The notes: generated by a model not told the origin, from the sequence alone. A DNA stretch of 8,682 nucleotides from Acidobacteriota bacterium (GCA_021810735.1 JAJZIF010000136.1:1-8682); one strand, 5' to 3'; shown: positions 1 to 6,126, numbered from the stretch's first letter. Numbers and translations: made by a program.

Positions 1-9
1 ACCAGCCTT

Positions 10-89
10 TCCAAAAATTGGCCCCTCCTGGCGCTCACCAAATGAAAATCGGCCCGTCTCTTCTTCATATCTGCAATGGTCCAAAAATT
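10..89. repeat. Pair of 10-base direct repeats upstream of the barrel gene
   Basis: TCCAAAAATT occurs at 10-19 and again at 80-89, exactly 70 bases apart, in the otherwise non-coding stretch ahead of the first gene. The spacing is close to a whole number of helical turns, so paired sites for a regulator are conceivable, but two copies of an A-rich 10-mer may be chance. The rest of 1-187 shows no gene. An A/T-rich segment near 150-160 (TATACAAAT) could serve as a -10 element, but I see no convincing -35 partner. Confidence 0.25.
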
Positions 90-177
90 TCCGATCGATC
101 TTCCACCGGCAGCCATCCCATAGCGGTAGTTTCGTTTGTTGCTCGAAAAGATATACAAATAGAGAAGCAAAAAAATC

Positions 178-182
178 AGGAG
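178..182 (+). promoter_or_regulatory. Ribosome binding site of the outer-membrane barrel gene
   Basis: AGGAG lies 5 bases before the ATG at 188 and supports that codon as the start. The predicted signal peptide begins directly at this start. Confidence 0.7.
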
Positions 183-187
183 ATCGA

Positions 188-922
188 ATGAATTTTAGTC
201 AGCACAAGTTTGCGATCTTGCTTCTGTTCGCAATGGGCCTTTTCGACGCCACGGCCATTCTCGCGCAGCAATCCAGTTCCTCCACCGCGCAAGCGTCGTC
301 TGCGCCCTCCACTCCGACGACCGTCCCCTTGAGCAAGTGGTTCGTCGAAGGAGCGGGAGGCATCTCCTTTGGACCCGGCTTGGCCAATGGGAAAGTCATC
401 AATTCCACCTATACGGGCACCGGAGGCGGCGGATATCGACTCACGCGGCGGTTTGAAATCCCCGGCGAACTGAGCTTTTACCACAGCACTCTTCCCTCCT
501 GGGTACTGCAGACCGCGCGGCAACCGGGCGGCCACTACACGATCTTGACCTATTCCGCCGATCCCACGTTCTATTTCATTCGCGGAGCCCGCTACGGTTT
601 CTTTGTCGTTGGCGGAGGCGGATATTCCCACGTCGCCACAACTTTCGACAAGCCGATCGGATCGACGATCAATTGCACCATCTATTCCGGCCTCGGATAT
701 ACCAACTTCACCAATTACTGTAACGGAACCATCACCGGCTCTTCCTATTCCAGCAATCAGGGAATGTATAACTTCGGCATCGGAATGGAAGGCCGCCTGT
801 ATCCAAATCATCGTGCCATCCTGTTCGCGCAGGGCCGATATATCAGAATGATGACTCCCGCGAACCAGCTTCCAAAATCCAACTTCGCCCTGGTCTCCAT
901 CACCACCGGCATTCGCTGGTAG
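188..922 (+). CDS. Predicted outer-membrane beta-barrel protein
   Basis: This 244-residue protein has a clear N-terminal signal peptide: a short polar n-region, a hydrophobic core at about residues 9-19, and a likely cleavage near AILA-QQ at about 26. A Ser/Thr/Pro/Ala-rich stretch (28-47) follows, typical of a flexible segment before a mature domain. The remainder alternates Gly- and aromatic-rich strands (for example GGGGYRLTRRFEIPGELSFY, and FVVGGGGYSHV near 139-149) and ends in an aromatic residue (SITTGIRW). This is the usual look of a small outer-membrane barrel. Cys163 and Cys178 are the only cysteines and flank a polar, Asn/Tyr/Thr-rich segment that may be an external loop closed by a disulfide. 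The fold and location are inferred from these features; no ligand or function can be assigned. The gene stands alone, 76 bases before the next gene. Confidence 0.75.
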   Translation: MNFSQHKFAILLLFAMGLFDATAILAQQSSSSTAQASSAPSTPTTVPLSKWFVEGAGGISFGPGLANGKVINSTYTGTGGGGYRLTRRFEIPGELSFYHSTLPSWVLQTARQPGGHYTILTYSADPTFYFIRGARYGFFVVGGGGYSHVATTFDKPIGSTINCTIYSGLGYTNFTNYCNGTITGSSYSSNQGMYNFGIGMEGRLYPNHRAILFAQGRYIRMMTPANQLPKSNFALVSITTGIRW

Positions 923-952
923 CTCGAGGTGTGCGACCGGAAGGCTCAGCGC

Positions 953-969
953 CGCAGCCGTTGGCTGCG
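953..969 (+). terminator. GC-rich hairpin after the barrel gene, possible terminator
   Basis: CGCAGCC (953-959) pairs perfectly with GGCTGCG (963-969) across a 3-base loop, 30 bases after the barrel stop codon. No T-tract follows, so it is not a canonical intrinsic terminator. It could slow or stabilise the 3' end of the barrel mRNA, or be a leader structure of the ABC gene that starts at 999. Confidence 0.3.
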
Positions 970-998
970 ATGGAGACCGTGCCTGCTACCCTACCTTC

Positions 999-1841
999 AT
1001 GCCCCTGGTCGAAGCCGACAACCTCGTAAAGAGCTACCCCGTGCGTGGCGGCGGTCCGCCGAAACGCGTTGTCGATGATGTCAGCTTTCGCATCGAACGC
1101 GGCCAGACCCTCGGCATCGTCGGCGAGTCCGGTTCTGGCAAAAGTACAGTCGCGCGCCTGCTGCTGCGCCTCATCGAGCCCGACTCTGGCGCGATTCGAC
1201 TCGATGGGCAGGATCTCTTGACGCTCTCCAGCCGAGAGCTGCGGCACGTGCGCCAGCGCATGCAGATTGTCTTTCAGGATCCCTACGCCGCGCTCAACCC
1301 GCGCATGCGCGTCGAGGAAATCGTCGGCGAGCCGCTTGTCATCTACCGCAAAGAATTGCAGCGGGTGTCTCAGGTCTCGAATCTGAGCCCTGAGATTGTC
1401 CGCGCTCGCAACGTCTCCGCAATGGCCCAGCAAGCTCGAATTCTGGAAGCGCTCCGAACCGTCGGCCTCGACCGATCGGCGCTGCCCCGCTATCCCCATG
1501 AATTTTCCGGCGGTCAGCGCCAGCGCATCAATCTTGCGCGTGCGCTGATTCTGCACCCCGAGCTGGTCGTTCTCGACGAGCCCACCTCCGCGCTCGACGT
1601 CAGTGTCTCCGCACAGATCATGCGTCTGCTCCGCGACCTGCAACGCGAGCTTCACCTGACTTACATCTTCATCACCCACTCCATGCCGCTGGTCCGTTAC
1701 ATGGCGGACAACATTCTCGTCCTGCGCCAGGGCCGCATGGTGGAGCAGGGCGGCTGGCAACAAATCTGCGAACATCCTCACTCGGAATACACGCAGGCCT
1801 TGCTGGCGGCCACGCCCGAGCTTCCCTCCGTGGTTTCCTGA
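999..1841 (+). CDS. Peptide/nickel-type ABC transporter ATP-binding protein (OppF/DppF family)
   Basis: This 280-residue protein is an ABC ATPase that would energise substrate uptake at the inner face of the cytoplasmic membrane. All nucleotide-binding motifs are visible: Walker A GESGSGKST (42-50), Q-loop Gln93 in VFQDPYAALNPR, signature FSGGQRQR (169-176), Walker B with D193-E194, D-loop SALD, and the H-loop His227. The VFQDPYAALNPRM and YPHEFSGGQRQR motifs are characteristic of the oligopeptide/dipeptide OppF/DppF branch. Three things are odd. The segment between EPL (111) and VGL (155) is about 19 residues longer than in E. coli OppF and contains a dispersed 40-base repeat (1361-1400). 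His227 is followed by Ser-Met rather than the usual Asp-Leu. The protein stops soon after YTQALLAATPELP, so the C-terminal oligopeptide-type extension is short. No permease or binding-protein gene is adjacent, so the substrate is unknown. No clear Shine-Dalgarno precedes ATG 999. Confidence 0.9.
   Translation: MPLVEADNLVKSYPVRGGGPPKRVVDDVSFRIERGQTLGIVGESGSGKSTVARLLLRLIEPDSGAIRLDGQDLLTLSSRELRHVRQRMQIVFQDPYAALNPRMRVEEIVGEPLVIYRKELQRVSQVSNLSPEIVRARNVSAMAQQARILEALRTVGLDRSALPRYPHEFSGGQRQRINLARALILHPELVVLDEPTSALDVSVSAQIMRLLRDLQRELHLTYIFITHSMPLVRYMADNILVLRQGRMVEQGGWQQICEHPHSEYTQALLAATPELPSVVS
1361..1400. repeat. Dispersed imperfect-palindromic repeat, copy A, inside the ABC ATPase gene
   Basis: This 40-base stretch aligns without gaps to 4843-4882 with 32 of 40 identical bases; the best shared core is GTCTCGA(A/T)TCTGAG. 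It is itself an imperfect inverted repeat: CTCAGG near its left side mirrors CCTGAG near its right side, around a GTCTC/GAGCC centre. It is read in frame and encodes roughly residues 121-134 (RVSQVSNLSPEIV), within the region that is longer than in related ATPases. I infer that it is a mobile or recombining palindromic element that entered the gene without breaking the frame. Confidence 0.6.
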
Positions 1842-1946
1842 TGCCGCGCGCCACCGGGCCCGGCGAACTCTACATTCCCCTTTTTGTGAATTCGCGATGA
1901 AGTCTGACCGCCCGATTCAGTCTTTTCCGGCTTCCGCCTCATTCTG

Positions 1947-1955
1947 TGATATTTT
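1947..1955 (+). promoter_or_regulatory. Candidate extended -10 promoter for the putrescine genes
   Basis: TGATATTTT has the TGn-TATnnT layout of an extended -10 element, about 160 bases before the decarboxylase start. No convincing -35 box is visible at the right distance, as is common for extended -10 promoters. If correct, transcription would begin near 1961-1964 and give a leader of about 150 bases containing the hairpin at 2014-2035. The region 1842-2111 otherwise holds no gene I can support. Confidence 0.25.
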
Positions 1956-2013
1956 GAAGCGGGTGGCAGAGCGGTTTCCAAGGCAGATGTATCCAGCGGG
2001 ATTGTAGCTTCGC

Positions 2014-2035
2014 GCAGCTTGCCGCGGCGAGCTGC
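2014..2035 (+). promoter_or_regulatory. Strong GC-rich hairpin in the leader of the arginine decarboxylase gene
   Basis: GCAGCTTGC (2014-2022) pairs with GCGAGCTGC (2027-2035) over a CGCG loop: nine pairs, one of them a T-G wobble. It lies 76 bases before the preferred TTG start. No T-run follows, so a simple terminator is unlikely. A folded leader element affecting mRNA stability or translation is possible. Confidence 0.35.
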
Positions 2036-2098
2036 ACCGCGCGATCTTCGGCGGGTACAGTAACCGTGGAACCGCTCCAACGTGCCATTCCAGCAACC

Positions 2099-2103
2099 GG
2101 AGG
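2099..2103 (+). promoter_or_regulatory. Shine-Dalgarno GGAGG that decides a TTG start
   Basis: GGAGG at 2099-2103 is 8 bases from the in-frame TTG at 2112, an ideal distance. It lies downstream of the longest possible start (GTG at 2082) and 20 bases from the ATG at 2124. This makes TTG 2112 the best-supported start of the decarboxylase. Confidence 0.65.
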
Positions 2104-2111
2104 AACATAAA

Positions 2112-2669
2112 TTGGGCAAATCGATGGTCCCGAAACGTCTGTTTTTTACCAAGGGCGTCGGGAAGCATAAAGAACGTCTCACATCATTCGAGCTGGCGCT
2201 GCGCGACGCCGGAATTGCCGCGCAAAATCTCGTGCGCGTCTCGTCAATCTTTCCCCCACAGGCAAAACTGGTTCCTCGCAAAGAAGGCTTGAAGTACCTG
2301 TACCCCGGTGAAGTCGTATTCGCCGTGGTCGCGGAAAATACGTCGCGTGAACCGCATCGGCTCATCGCTTCCAGCATCGGCGTGGCCATTCCCTCGGACA
2401 AAAATATGTACGGCTATCTCAGCGAGCACCACAGCTTCGGCGAAACCGAAGACCAGGCCGGCGACTACGCGGAAGAACTCGCTGCCGAAATGCTCGCTAC
2501 CACGCTAAATATGGATTTCGATCCGGACAAGAGCTGGGACGAGAAAAAAGAGTTCTATCGCATCTCAAACCAGATCGTGCGCACCGCCAACGTCACGCAG
2601 TCCGCCGTGGGCGATAAGCGCGGCTTGTGGACAACCACCATCGCCGCCGCCATTTTGATTTTTGAATAG
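2112..2669 (+). CDS. pdaD: Pyruvoyl-dependent arginine decarboxylase
   Basis: This enzyme converts L-arginine to agmatine and CO2, the first step of the arginine route to putrescine. It uses a self-generated pyruvoyl group instead of PLP. With the TTG start the protein has 185 residues, close to the usual 150-190. The self-cleavage site RVSSIFPP is clear, with Ser44-Ser45 matching the Ser52-Ser53 pair of the Methanocaldococcus jannaschii enzyme; Ser45 would become the pyruvoyl group on the larger chain. Other matches by my own alignment are Asn39 just before the cleavage site and Glu105 in GYLSEHHS, corresponding to the catalytic Glu109. The substrate-site Asp35 position is Glu27 here. VAIPSDK and the C-terminal [11 protein letters not shown] are also family-like. 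It is followed by aguB and aguA, which process its product. The family is also found in archaea and, as AaxB, in chlamydiae. Histidine decarboxylase is the main alternative, but the neighbours argue against it. Confidence 0.9.
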   Translation: MGKSMVPKRLFFTKGVGKHKERLTSFELALRDAGIAAQNLVRVSSIFPPQAKLVPRKEGLKYLYPGEVVFAVVAENTSREPHRLIASSIGVAIPSDKNMYGYLSEHHSFGETEDQAGDYAEELAAEMLATTLNMDFDPDKSWDEKKEFYRISNQIVRTANVTQSAVGDKRGLWTTTIAAAILIFE

Positions 2670-2711
2670 CGCAATCACGGCATTGCTCTTCATCTGCGAG
2701 ACATCATGCCG

Positions 2712-2732
2712 AGGGCAGGTTCTTCCTGCCCT
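2712..2732 (+). promoter_or_regulatory. Perfect 8-bp hairpin between the decarboxylase and aguB genes
   Basis: AGGGCAGG (2712-2719) and CCTGCCCT (2725-2732) form a perfect stem over a TTCTT loop. It sits 42 bases after the decarboxylase stop and 20 bases before the aguB start. There is no downstream T-tract, so I favour an intra-operon stability, processing or translation element over a terminator. It may reduce or uncouple aguB expression; aguB has no obvious Shine-Dalgarno of its own. Confidence 0.4.
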
Positions 2733-2752
2733 GCGCTTCGAATACGACAGCC

Positions 2753-3664
2753 ATGCCAAATGCTCAAAATAATTTTCGGGTTGCCCTGGTACAGATGTCC
2801 TGCTCCCCGGACCCGGACGCCAATCTCGACAAGGCCGCCGACCGCGTTCGCGAAGCGGCCCGCGCCGGCGCCCAGGTTGTATGCCTGCCGGAGCTGTTTC
2901 GCACGCAATATTTTTGCCAGCGCGAAGATCACACGCTCTTCGATCTCGCCGAATCCATCCCCGGCCCTTCCACCGACAAGTTTGCCCGCATCGCGCGGGA
3001 AGAAAAAGTAGCGGTCGTTGCTTCCCTCTTCGAGCGCCGCGCAGCCGGCATCTACCACAACACCGCCGCCGTGCTAGAGGACGATGGTGCGCTCGCCGGA
3101 ACCTATCGCAAGATGCATATCCCCGACGATCCTCTCTATTACGAGAAGTTTTATTTCACTCCCGGCGATCTCGGCTTTCGCAATTTCCCTCTCCACGCCG
3201 GAAACATCGGCGTTCTGGTCTGCTGGGATCAGTGGTATCCAGAGGGCGCGCGCATCACCGCGTTGCAAGGCGCGAATGTTCTTTTCTATCCGACCGCGAT
3301 TGGATGGCATCCATCGGAGAAATCCGAATTTGGCGAGGCACAGTACAGCGCCTGGCAGACCATCCAGCGTTCCCACGCCATTGCGAATGGAGTGTACGTC
3401 GCCGCCGTCAACCGCATCGGCCACGAGCATGGCGATGTTCGCGGCGATCGCGCCGAAGGCGCCGGAATTGAATTCTGGGGCGGATCGTTTCTAGCCGATC
3501 CCTTCGGTCGCATCCTTGCCCAGGCCGCGCACGACAAGGAAGAGATTCTTCTCGGCGAAATCGATCTTCATTTGATCGAGGAGACGCGTCGCCACTGGCC
3601 TTTTCTGCGCGACCGCCGCGTCGATGCCTACCAGCCCATCACGGAACGCCTCCTCGATGAGTAG
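2753..3664 (+). CDS. aguB: N-carbamoylputrescine amidase (nitrilase superfamily)
   Basis: This 303-residue cytoplasmic enzyme hydrolyses N-carbamoylputrescine to putrescine, CO2 and ammonia, the last step of the agmatine route. The nitrilase Glu-Lys-Cys triad is intact: Glu47 in CLPELF, Lys120 in TYRKMHIPDD, and Cys157 in VCWDQWYPE. YEKFYFTPGD, ALQGANVLFYPTAIG, AVNRIG and the C-terminal RDRRVDAYQPI match the specific pattern of bacterial and plant N-carbamoylputrescine amidases rather than general nitrilases, and the length is typical (about 290-300). The gene follows the arginine decarboxylase by 83 bases and precedes aguA by 17, so the assignment is supported both by motifs and by context. 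ATG 2753 is chosen because the family core (RVALVQM) starts only eight residues later. No good Shine-Dalgarno is visible, and a hairpin lies just upstream. Confidence 0.95.
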   Translation: MPNAQNNFRVALVQMSCSPDPDANLDKAADRVREAARAGAQVVCLPELFRTQYFCQREDHTLFDLAESIPGPSTDKFARIAREEKVAVVASLFERRAAGIYHNTAAVLEDDGALAGTYRKMHIPDDPLYYEKFYFTPGDLGFRNFPLHAGNIGVLVCWDQWYPEGARITALQGANVLFYPTAIGWHPSEKSEFGEAQYSAWQTIQRSHAIANGVYVAAVNRIGHEHGDVRGDRAEGAGIEFWGGSFLADPFGRILAQAAHDKEEILLGEIDLHLIEETRRHWPFLRDRRVDAYQPITERLLDE

Positions 3665-3681
3665 GTGACGAATAGATCGCC

Positions 3682-4827
3682 ATGCGCAATCCTCCTGCTA
3701 TCTTAGACATCGACAAAACCACTCCCCGCGCCCTCGGCCTGCACATGCCCGCCGAATGGGAGCCGCACGCCGCCACCTGGATTGCATGGCCGCATAATCC
3801 CGAGGACTGGCCAGGAAAATTTCAGCCCATCCCCTGGGTCTATGGCGAGATTGTGCGCCGGCTTGCCAGCGTCGAAACCGTTCACATTCTTGTCAACGAC
3901 GCGGCAGCGGAGAAACGCGCCCGCCATCTTCTCGGCCGCTGCGGCGCCGATCTGGCCCGCGTCGAATTTCATCGCTGGCCGACCGATCGTGTGTGGCTGC
4001 GCGACTCCGGCCCCATCTTTCTAACTCCAGCTGCAGGGAGCGTCTCCGCGCCGCCCCTTGCGCTCGCCAACTGGAAATTCAATGCGTGGGCCAAGTATGA
4101 CAACTGGCATCACGACGACAAAATTCCTGCGCGCGTCGCAAAACTTGTATCCCTGCCCGTGTGGATGCCCGAGATCACGCTGGCCAACGGTCAGCGCCAT
4201 CGCGTCGTGCTCGAAGGCGGCAGCATCGACATCAACGGGGTAGGCGCGTTGCTCACCACAGAAGAATGCCTGCTCAGCGAAGTACAGCAGCGCAATCCCG
4301 GCGCGTCTCGCAAGCAACTGGAACAATGCTTCCACGAGTACCTCGGCGTCGATCAAGTGATCTGGCTGAATCGTGGCATTGCAGGCGACGACACCCACGG
4401 CCATGTGGATGACATTGCGCGATTCGTGGATCGAACCACGATCGTCGCAGCCGTCGAGACGAATCGCGACGATGAAAATCACGCACCGCTCCAGGAAAAT
4501 TTAGAGCGCCTGCACGCCGCCCGTACCCACGACGGAAAACCCTACCGCATCGTGGAGTTGCCGCTTCCCTCTCCTGTTGTGTTTGAAAAACAGCGCCTGC
4601 CCGCCAGCTACGCGAATTTCTACATCGCCAATCGCCTGGTGCTGGCGCCTACCTTCAACGACGCGAACGACCGTATCGCCCTTAACATCCTTGCAGAGTT
4701 ATTTCCGCGCCATACAATCGTCGGCATTCACAGCGGTGACTTCATCTGGGGCCTCGGCGCCATGCATTGCATGACCCAGCAGCAACCGGCCGTTCGCAAT
4801 GCAATCCGGCCTGAATCGGCCCGCTGA
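3682..4827 (+). CDS. aguA: Agmatine deiminase
   Basis: This 381-residue enzyme converts agmatine to N-carbamoylputrescine and ammonia, linking the decarboxylase to aguB. It belongs to the guanidino-group-modifying (PAD-like, Porphyromonas-type) superfamily, with a nucleophilic cysteine. Family signatures run in order: MPAEWEPHAATWIAWPHN (22-39), WLRDSGPIF with Asp108 (105-113), VLEGGSIDING with Glu178 (176-186), HGHVDDIARF with His241 (239-248), and near the C-terminus GLGAMHCMTQQQP, where Cys363 is the expected nucleophile. The length is typical of the family (about 350-380). No signal peptide is present, so it acts in the cytoplasm. It starts 17 bases after aguB, with only a weak AGGTG at 3663-3667 as ribosome site, and is probably co-transcribed. 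The next gene is convergent. Confidence 0.95.
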   Translation: MRNPPAILDIDKTTPRALGLHMPAEWEPHAATWIAWPHNPEDWPGKFQPIPWVYGEIVRRLASVETVHILVNDAAAEKRARHLLGRCGADLARVEFHRWPTDRVWLRDSGPIFLTPAAGSVSAPPLALANWKFNAWAKYDNWHHDDKIPARVAKLVSLPVWMPEITLANGQRHRVVLEGGSIDINGVGALLTTEECLLSEVQQRNPGASRKQLEQCFHEYLGVDQVIWLNRGIAGDDTHGHVDDIARFVDRTTIVAAVETNRDDENHAPLQENLERLHAARTHDGKPYRIVELPLPSPVVFEKQRLPASYANFYIANRLVLAPTFNDANDRIALNILAELFPRHTIVGIHSGDFIWGLGAMHCMTQQQPAVRNAIRPESAR

Positions 4828-4842
4828 AGAAGGTGCGATGTC

Positions 4843-4882
4843 CTGGGTGCCTCATGTCTCGATTCTGAGACCTGGGATTCTC
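4843..4882. repeat. Dispersed imperfect-palindromic repeat, copy B, between convergent genes
   Basis: This is the second copy of the 40-base repeat at 1361-1400 (32 of 40 bases identical). It lies in the 61-base gap between the stops of aguA and the convergent NUDIX gene. CTCATGTCTC (4851-4860) pairs with GAGACCTGGG (4867-4876) over GATTCT: nine of ten pairs, one of them a wobble. CCTGGG also occurs as a direct repeat at 4842-4847 and 4871-4876. As the only strong hairpin between two converging genes it may act as a bidirectional transcription barrier, but neither strand shows a T-tract after the stem. Confidence 0.6.
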
Positions 4883-4888
4883 CAATCC

Positions 4889-5380
4889 TCACCGACGAAA
4901 TCGCTCAATTAGCCCGCTCTTCTGTGCCTCGCTCCATCCCGCATCGATCACATCCAGCGTCCGCTGCCTAAGCGGAAACTCCTTTGAACCCCGCAGGCCT
5001 TCGACTGGCGCCCACCGTGCTTCAGACACGTCGGTTGCCGCATGCAACACAGCCTCAGCGCCCACGCCATCGCCCGGATCCACGCCGCACAGAAAATCCA
5101 CCAGCACATAATGAAACCGAATTCGCCCGTCCAAATCGCGTTCAATATGGTCCAACGCTTTCAGCACCTGGGTCGGCGCAACCGTCAGCCCCGTTTCTTC
5201 GGCAACTTCGCGGACAATCGCATCCTCCAGCGTTTCACCCAGCTCCACCGCGCCGCCGGGCAGCGACCATTCCCCTGCCAGTGGCGCTTTCGCGCGGCGA
5301 ACCAACAGCACCGAGTTTCCCAGCAGCACAACTGCACCCACCCCAACAATCGGCGACAATGGGTATTCTCTTTGGCTCAC
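4889..5380 (-). CDS. NUDIX hydrolase, ADP-ribose pyrophosphatase-like
   Basis: The protein (163 residues with the preferred start) carries a perfect Nudix box: GX5EX7REUXEEXGU is met by GAVELGE, TLEDAIV, REVAEETGL at residues 43-65. The box carries the metal-binding glutamates for cleavage of a nucleoside diphosphate linked to another group. VGVGAVVLLGNSVLLVRRAKAP before the box and WSLPGG beside it resemble the ADP-ribose/NADH pyrophosphatase branch. The exact substrate cannot be told; nucleotide-sugar or oxidised-nucleotide hydrolysis is equally possible. I chose GTG at 5380 because AAGGAG (minus strand, 5395-5390) lies 9 bases upstream and the Nudix fold starts right after it. A GTG at 5482 overlapping the nitroreductase stop as GTGA would add 34 residues of unremarkable sequence. 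It lies 98 bases downstream of the nitroreductase and is probably co-transcribed with it. Confidence 0.85.
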   Translation of the reverse strand: MSQREYPLSPIVGVGAVVLLGNSVLLVRRAKAPLAGEWSLPGGAVELGETLEDAIVREVAEETGLTVAPTQVLKALDHIERDLDGRIRFHYVLVDFLCGVDPGDGVGAEAVLHAATDVSEARWAPVEGLRGSKEFPLRQRTLDVIDAGWSEAQKSGLIERFRR

Positions 5381-5389
5381 CAGGTTTGG

Positions 5390-5395
5390 CTCCTT
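5390..5395 (-). promoter_or_regulatory. Ribosome binding site deciding the NUDIX start
   Basis: On the minus strand AAGGAG lies 9 bases before the GTG at 5380-5378. It favours this start over the in-frame GTG at 5482, which has no Shine-Dalgarno but overlaps the nitroreductase stop. Confidence 0.6.
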
Positions 5396-5478
5396 CTGTT
5401 TCTCTCGGTATCCTCGCGCTGCAATGGAAAAGGCGCAGCCCTCGCCGCGCCTCGATCCCTCCTGGTCCCAGCACGCGC

Positions 5479-6126
5479 TCACAGGCGCAGCGGCTTGCCG
5501 TACTCCTCTGCAAATACCGTCCGCGTCCTATCGAAGCGGCCGCCGTAATGCTTGTCCGGACCCTGCAGATGGCCTATCCCCAGCAGCGCGACCACATGAT
5601 AGCTGAGCGGAAGTTTCAATACCTCCCGAACTTTCTCTTCCTCGAAACCTTCCATGGGCGCGGTATCGTAGCCCAGCGCCTCGGCCATCAGCATCATGTG
5701 CGTCAAGGCGATCATCACATGACGATTCAGCCACATCGGCATATTCGGGTGGTTCGAAAGATAATTTGGAATGTTCTCTTTCGCCTGCTCGGCATAGCTT
5801 TCCGACATGCCGCCTTCCCGGCCCAGCCGCAGCATCTCTTCCAGATCGCCATTGCGCCAGCCATCCGCGTCGCCGCACGCCACAATCATTGCCGAAGCCT
5901 CTTCGACCTTGGCCTGGTTGAAACTTGCTCCGCGCAGACGCTTTTTCTGCTCCGGATTGCGGACCACAATAAAACGCCAGGGCTGCATGTTGTACCCGCT
6001 CGGCGCATGCAGTCCCGCACTCAAAATTTGCTTCAGGTCTTTCTCCGGGACTGGCGCACCATCGAAGCTGGGCGTGGCACGGCGGTTGCGTATTATTTCG
6101 GAAAGTGGCTTTTCGGTCGAACTCAT
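5479..6126 (-). CDS. Nitroreductase family protein (FMN-dependent NAD(P)H oxidoreductase)
   Basis: This 215-residue cytoplasmic protein is of the FMN-binding nitroreductase fold, which uses NAD(P)H to reduce nitro groups, quinones or related acceptors. The signatures are visible in order: an N-terminal IIRNRRATPSFDG (11-23) with the flavin-phosphate-binding arginines, APSGYNMQPWRFIVV (41-55), a helical stretch ending in MLMAEALGYDTAPMEGF (145-161), LLGIGHL (181-187), and a C-terminal GGRFDR (195-200). Length and layout fit the family. TCCTC at 6137-6141 on the plus strand gives a GAGGA ribosome site 10 bases before ATG 6126. It is the first gene of a minus-strand pair with the NUDIX hydrolase. 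The shared theme of redox or damaged-nucleotide clean-up is only a guess. The physiological substrate is not identifiable. Confidence 0.9.
   Translation of the reverse strand: MSSTEKPLSEIIRNRRATPSFDGAPVPEKDLKQILSAGLHAPSGYNMQPWRFIVVRNPEQKKRLRGASFNQAKVEEASAMIVACGDADGWRNGDLEEMLRLGREGGMSESYAEQAKENIPNYLSNHPNMPMWLNRHVMIALTHMMLMAEALGYDTAPMEGFEEEKVREVLKLPLSYHVVALLGIGHLQGPDKHYGGRFDRTRTVFAEEYGKPLRL

Noticed and set aside
900..1781. A 293-codon minus-strand open frame
   Set aside because: It is antisense to the ABC ATPase gene, which contains every expected nucleotide-binding motif.
1854..1863. Ten-base palindrome CCGGGCCCGG after the ABC gene
   Set aside because: As a hairpin it leaves almost no loop, and a fully GC palindrome of this size is not surprising in a high-GC genome. 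The T-run that follows is some 16 bases away, so it is not a convincing terminator.
1897..2007. A 36-codon plus-strand frame in the decarboxylase leader, possible leader peptide
   Set aside because: It has no Shine-Dalgarno, no run of arginine or other regulatory codons, and its ATG lies upstream of the candidate promoter.
1961..2050. tRNA-like text (GGTGGCAGAGCGGTTT) resembling a tRNA acceptor and D-arm
   Set aside because: No anticodon arm, no T-loop of the GTTCGAATCC type and no closing acceptor stem can be found downstream.
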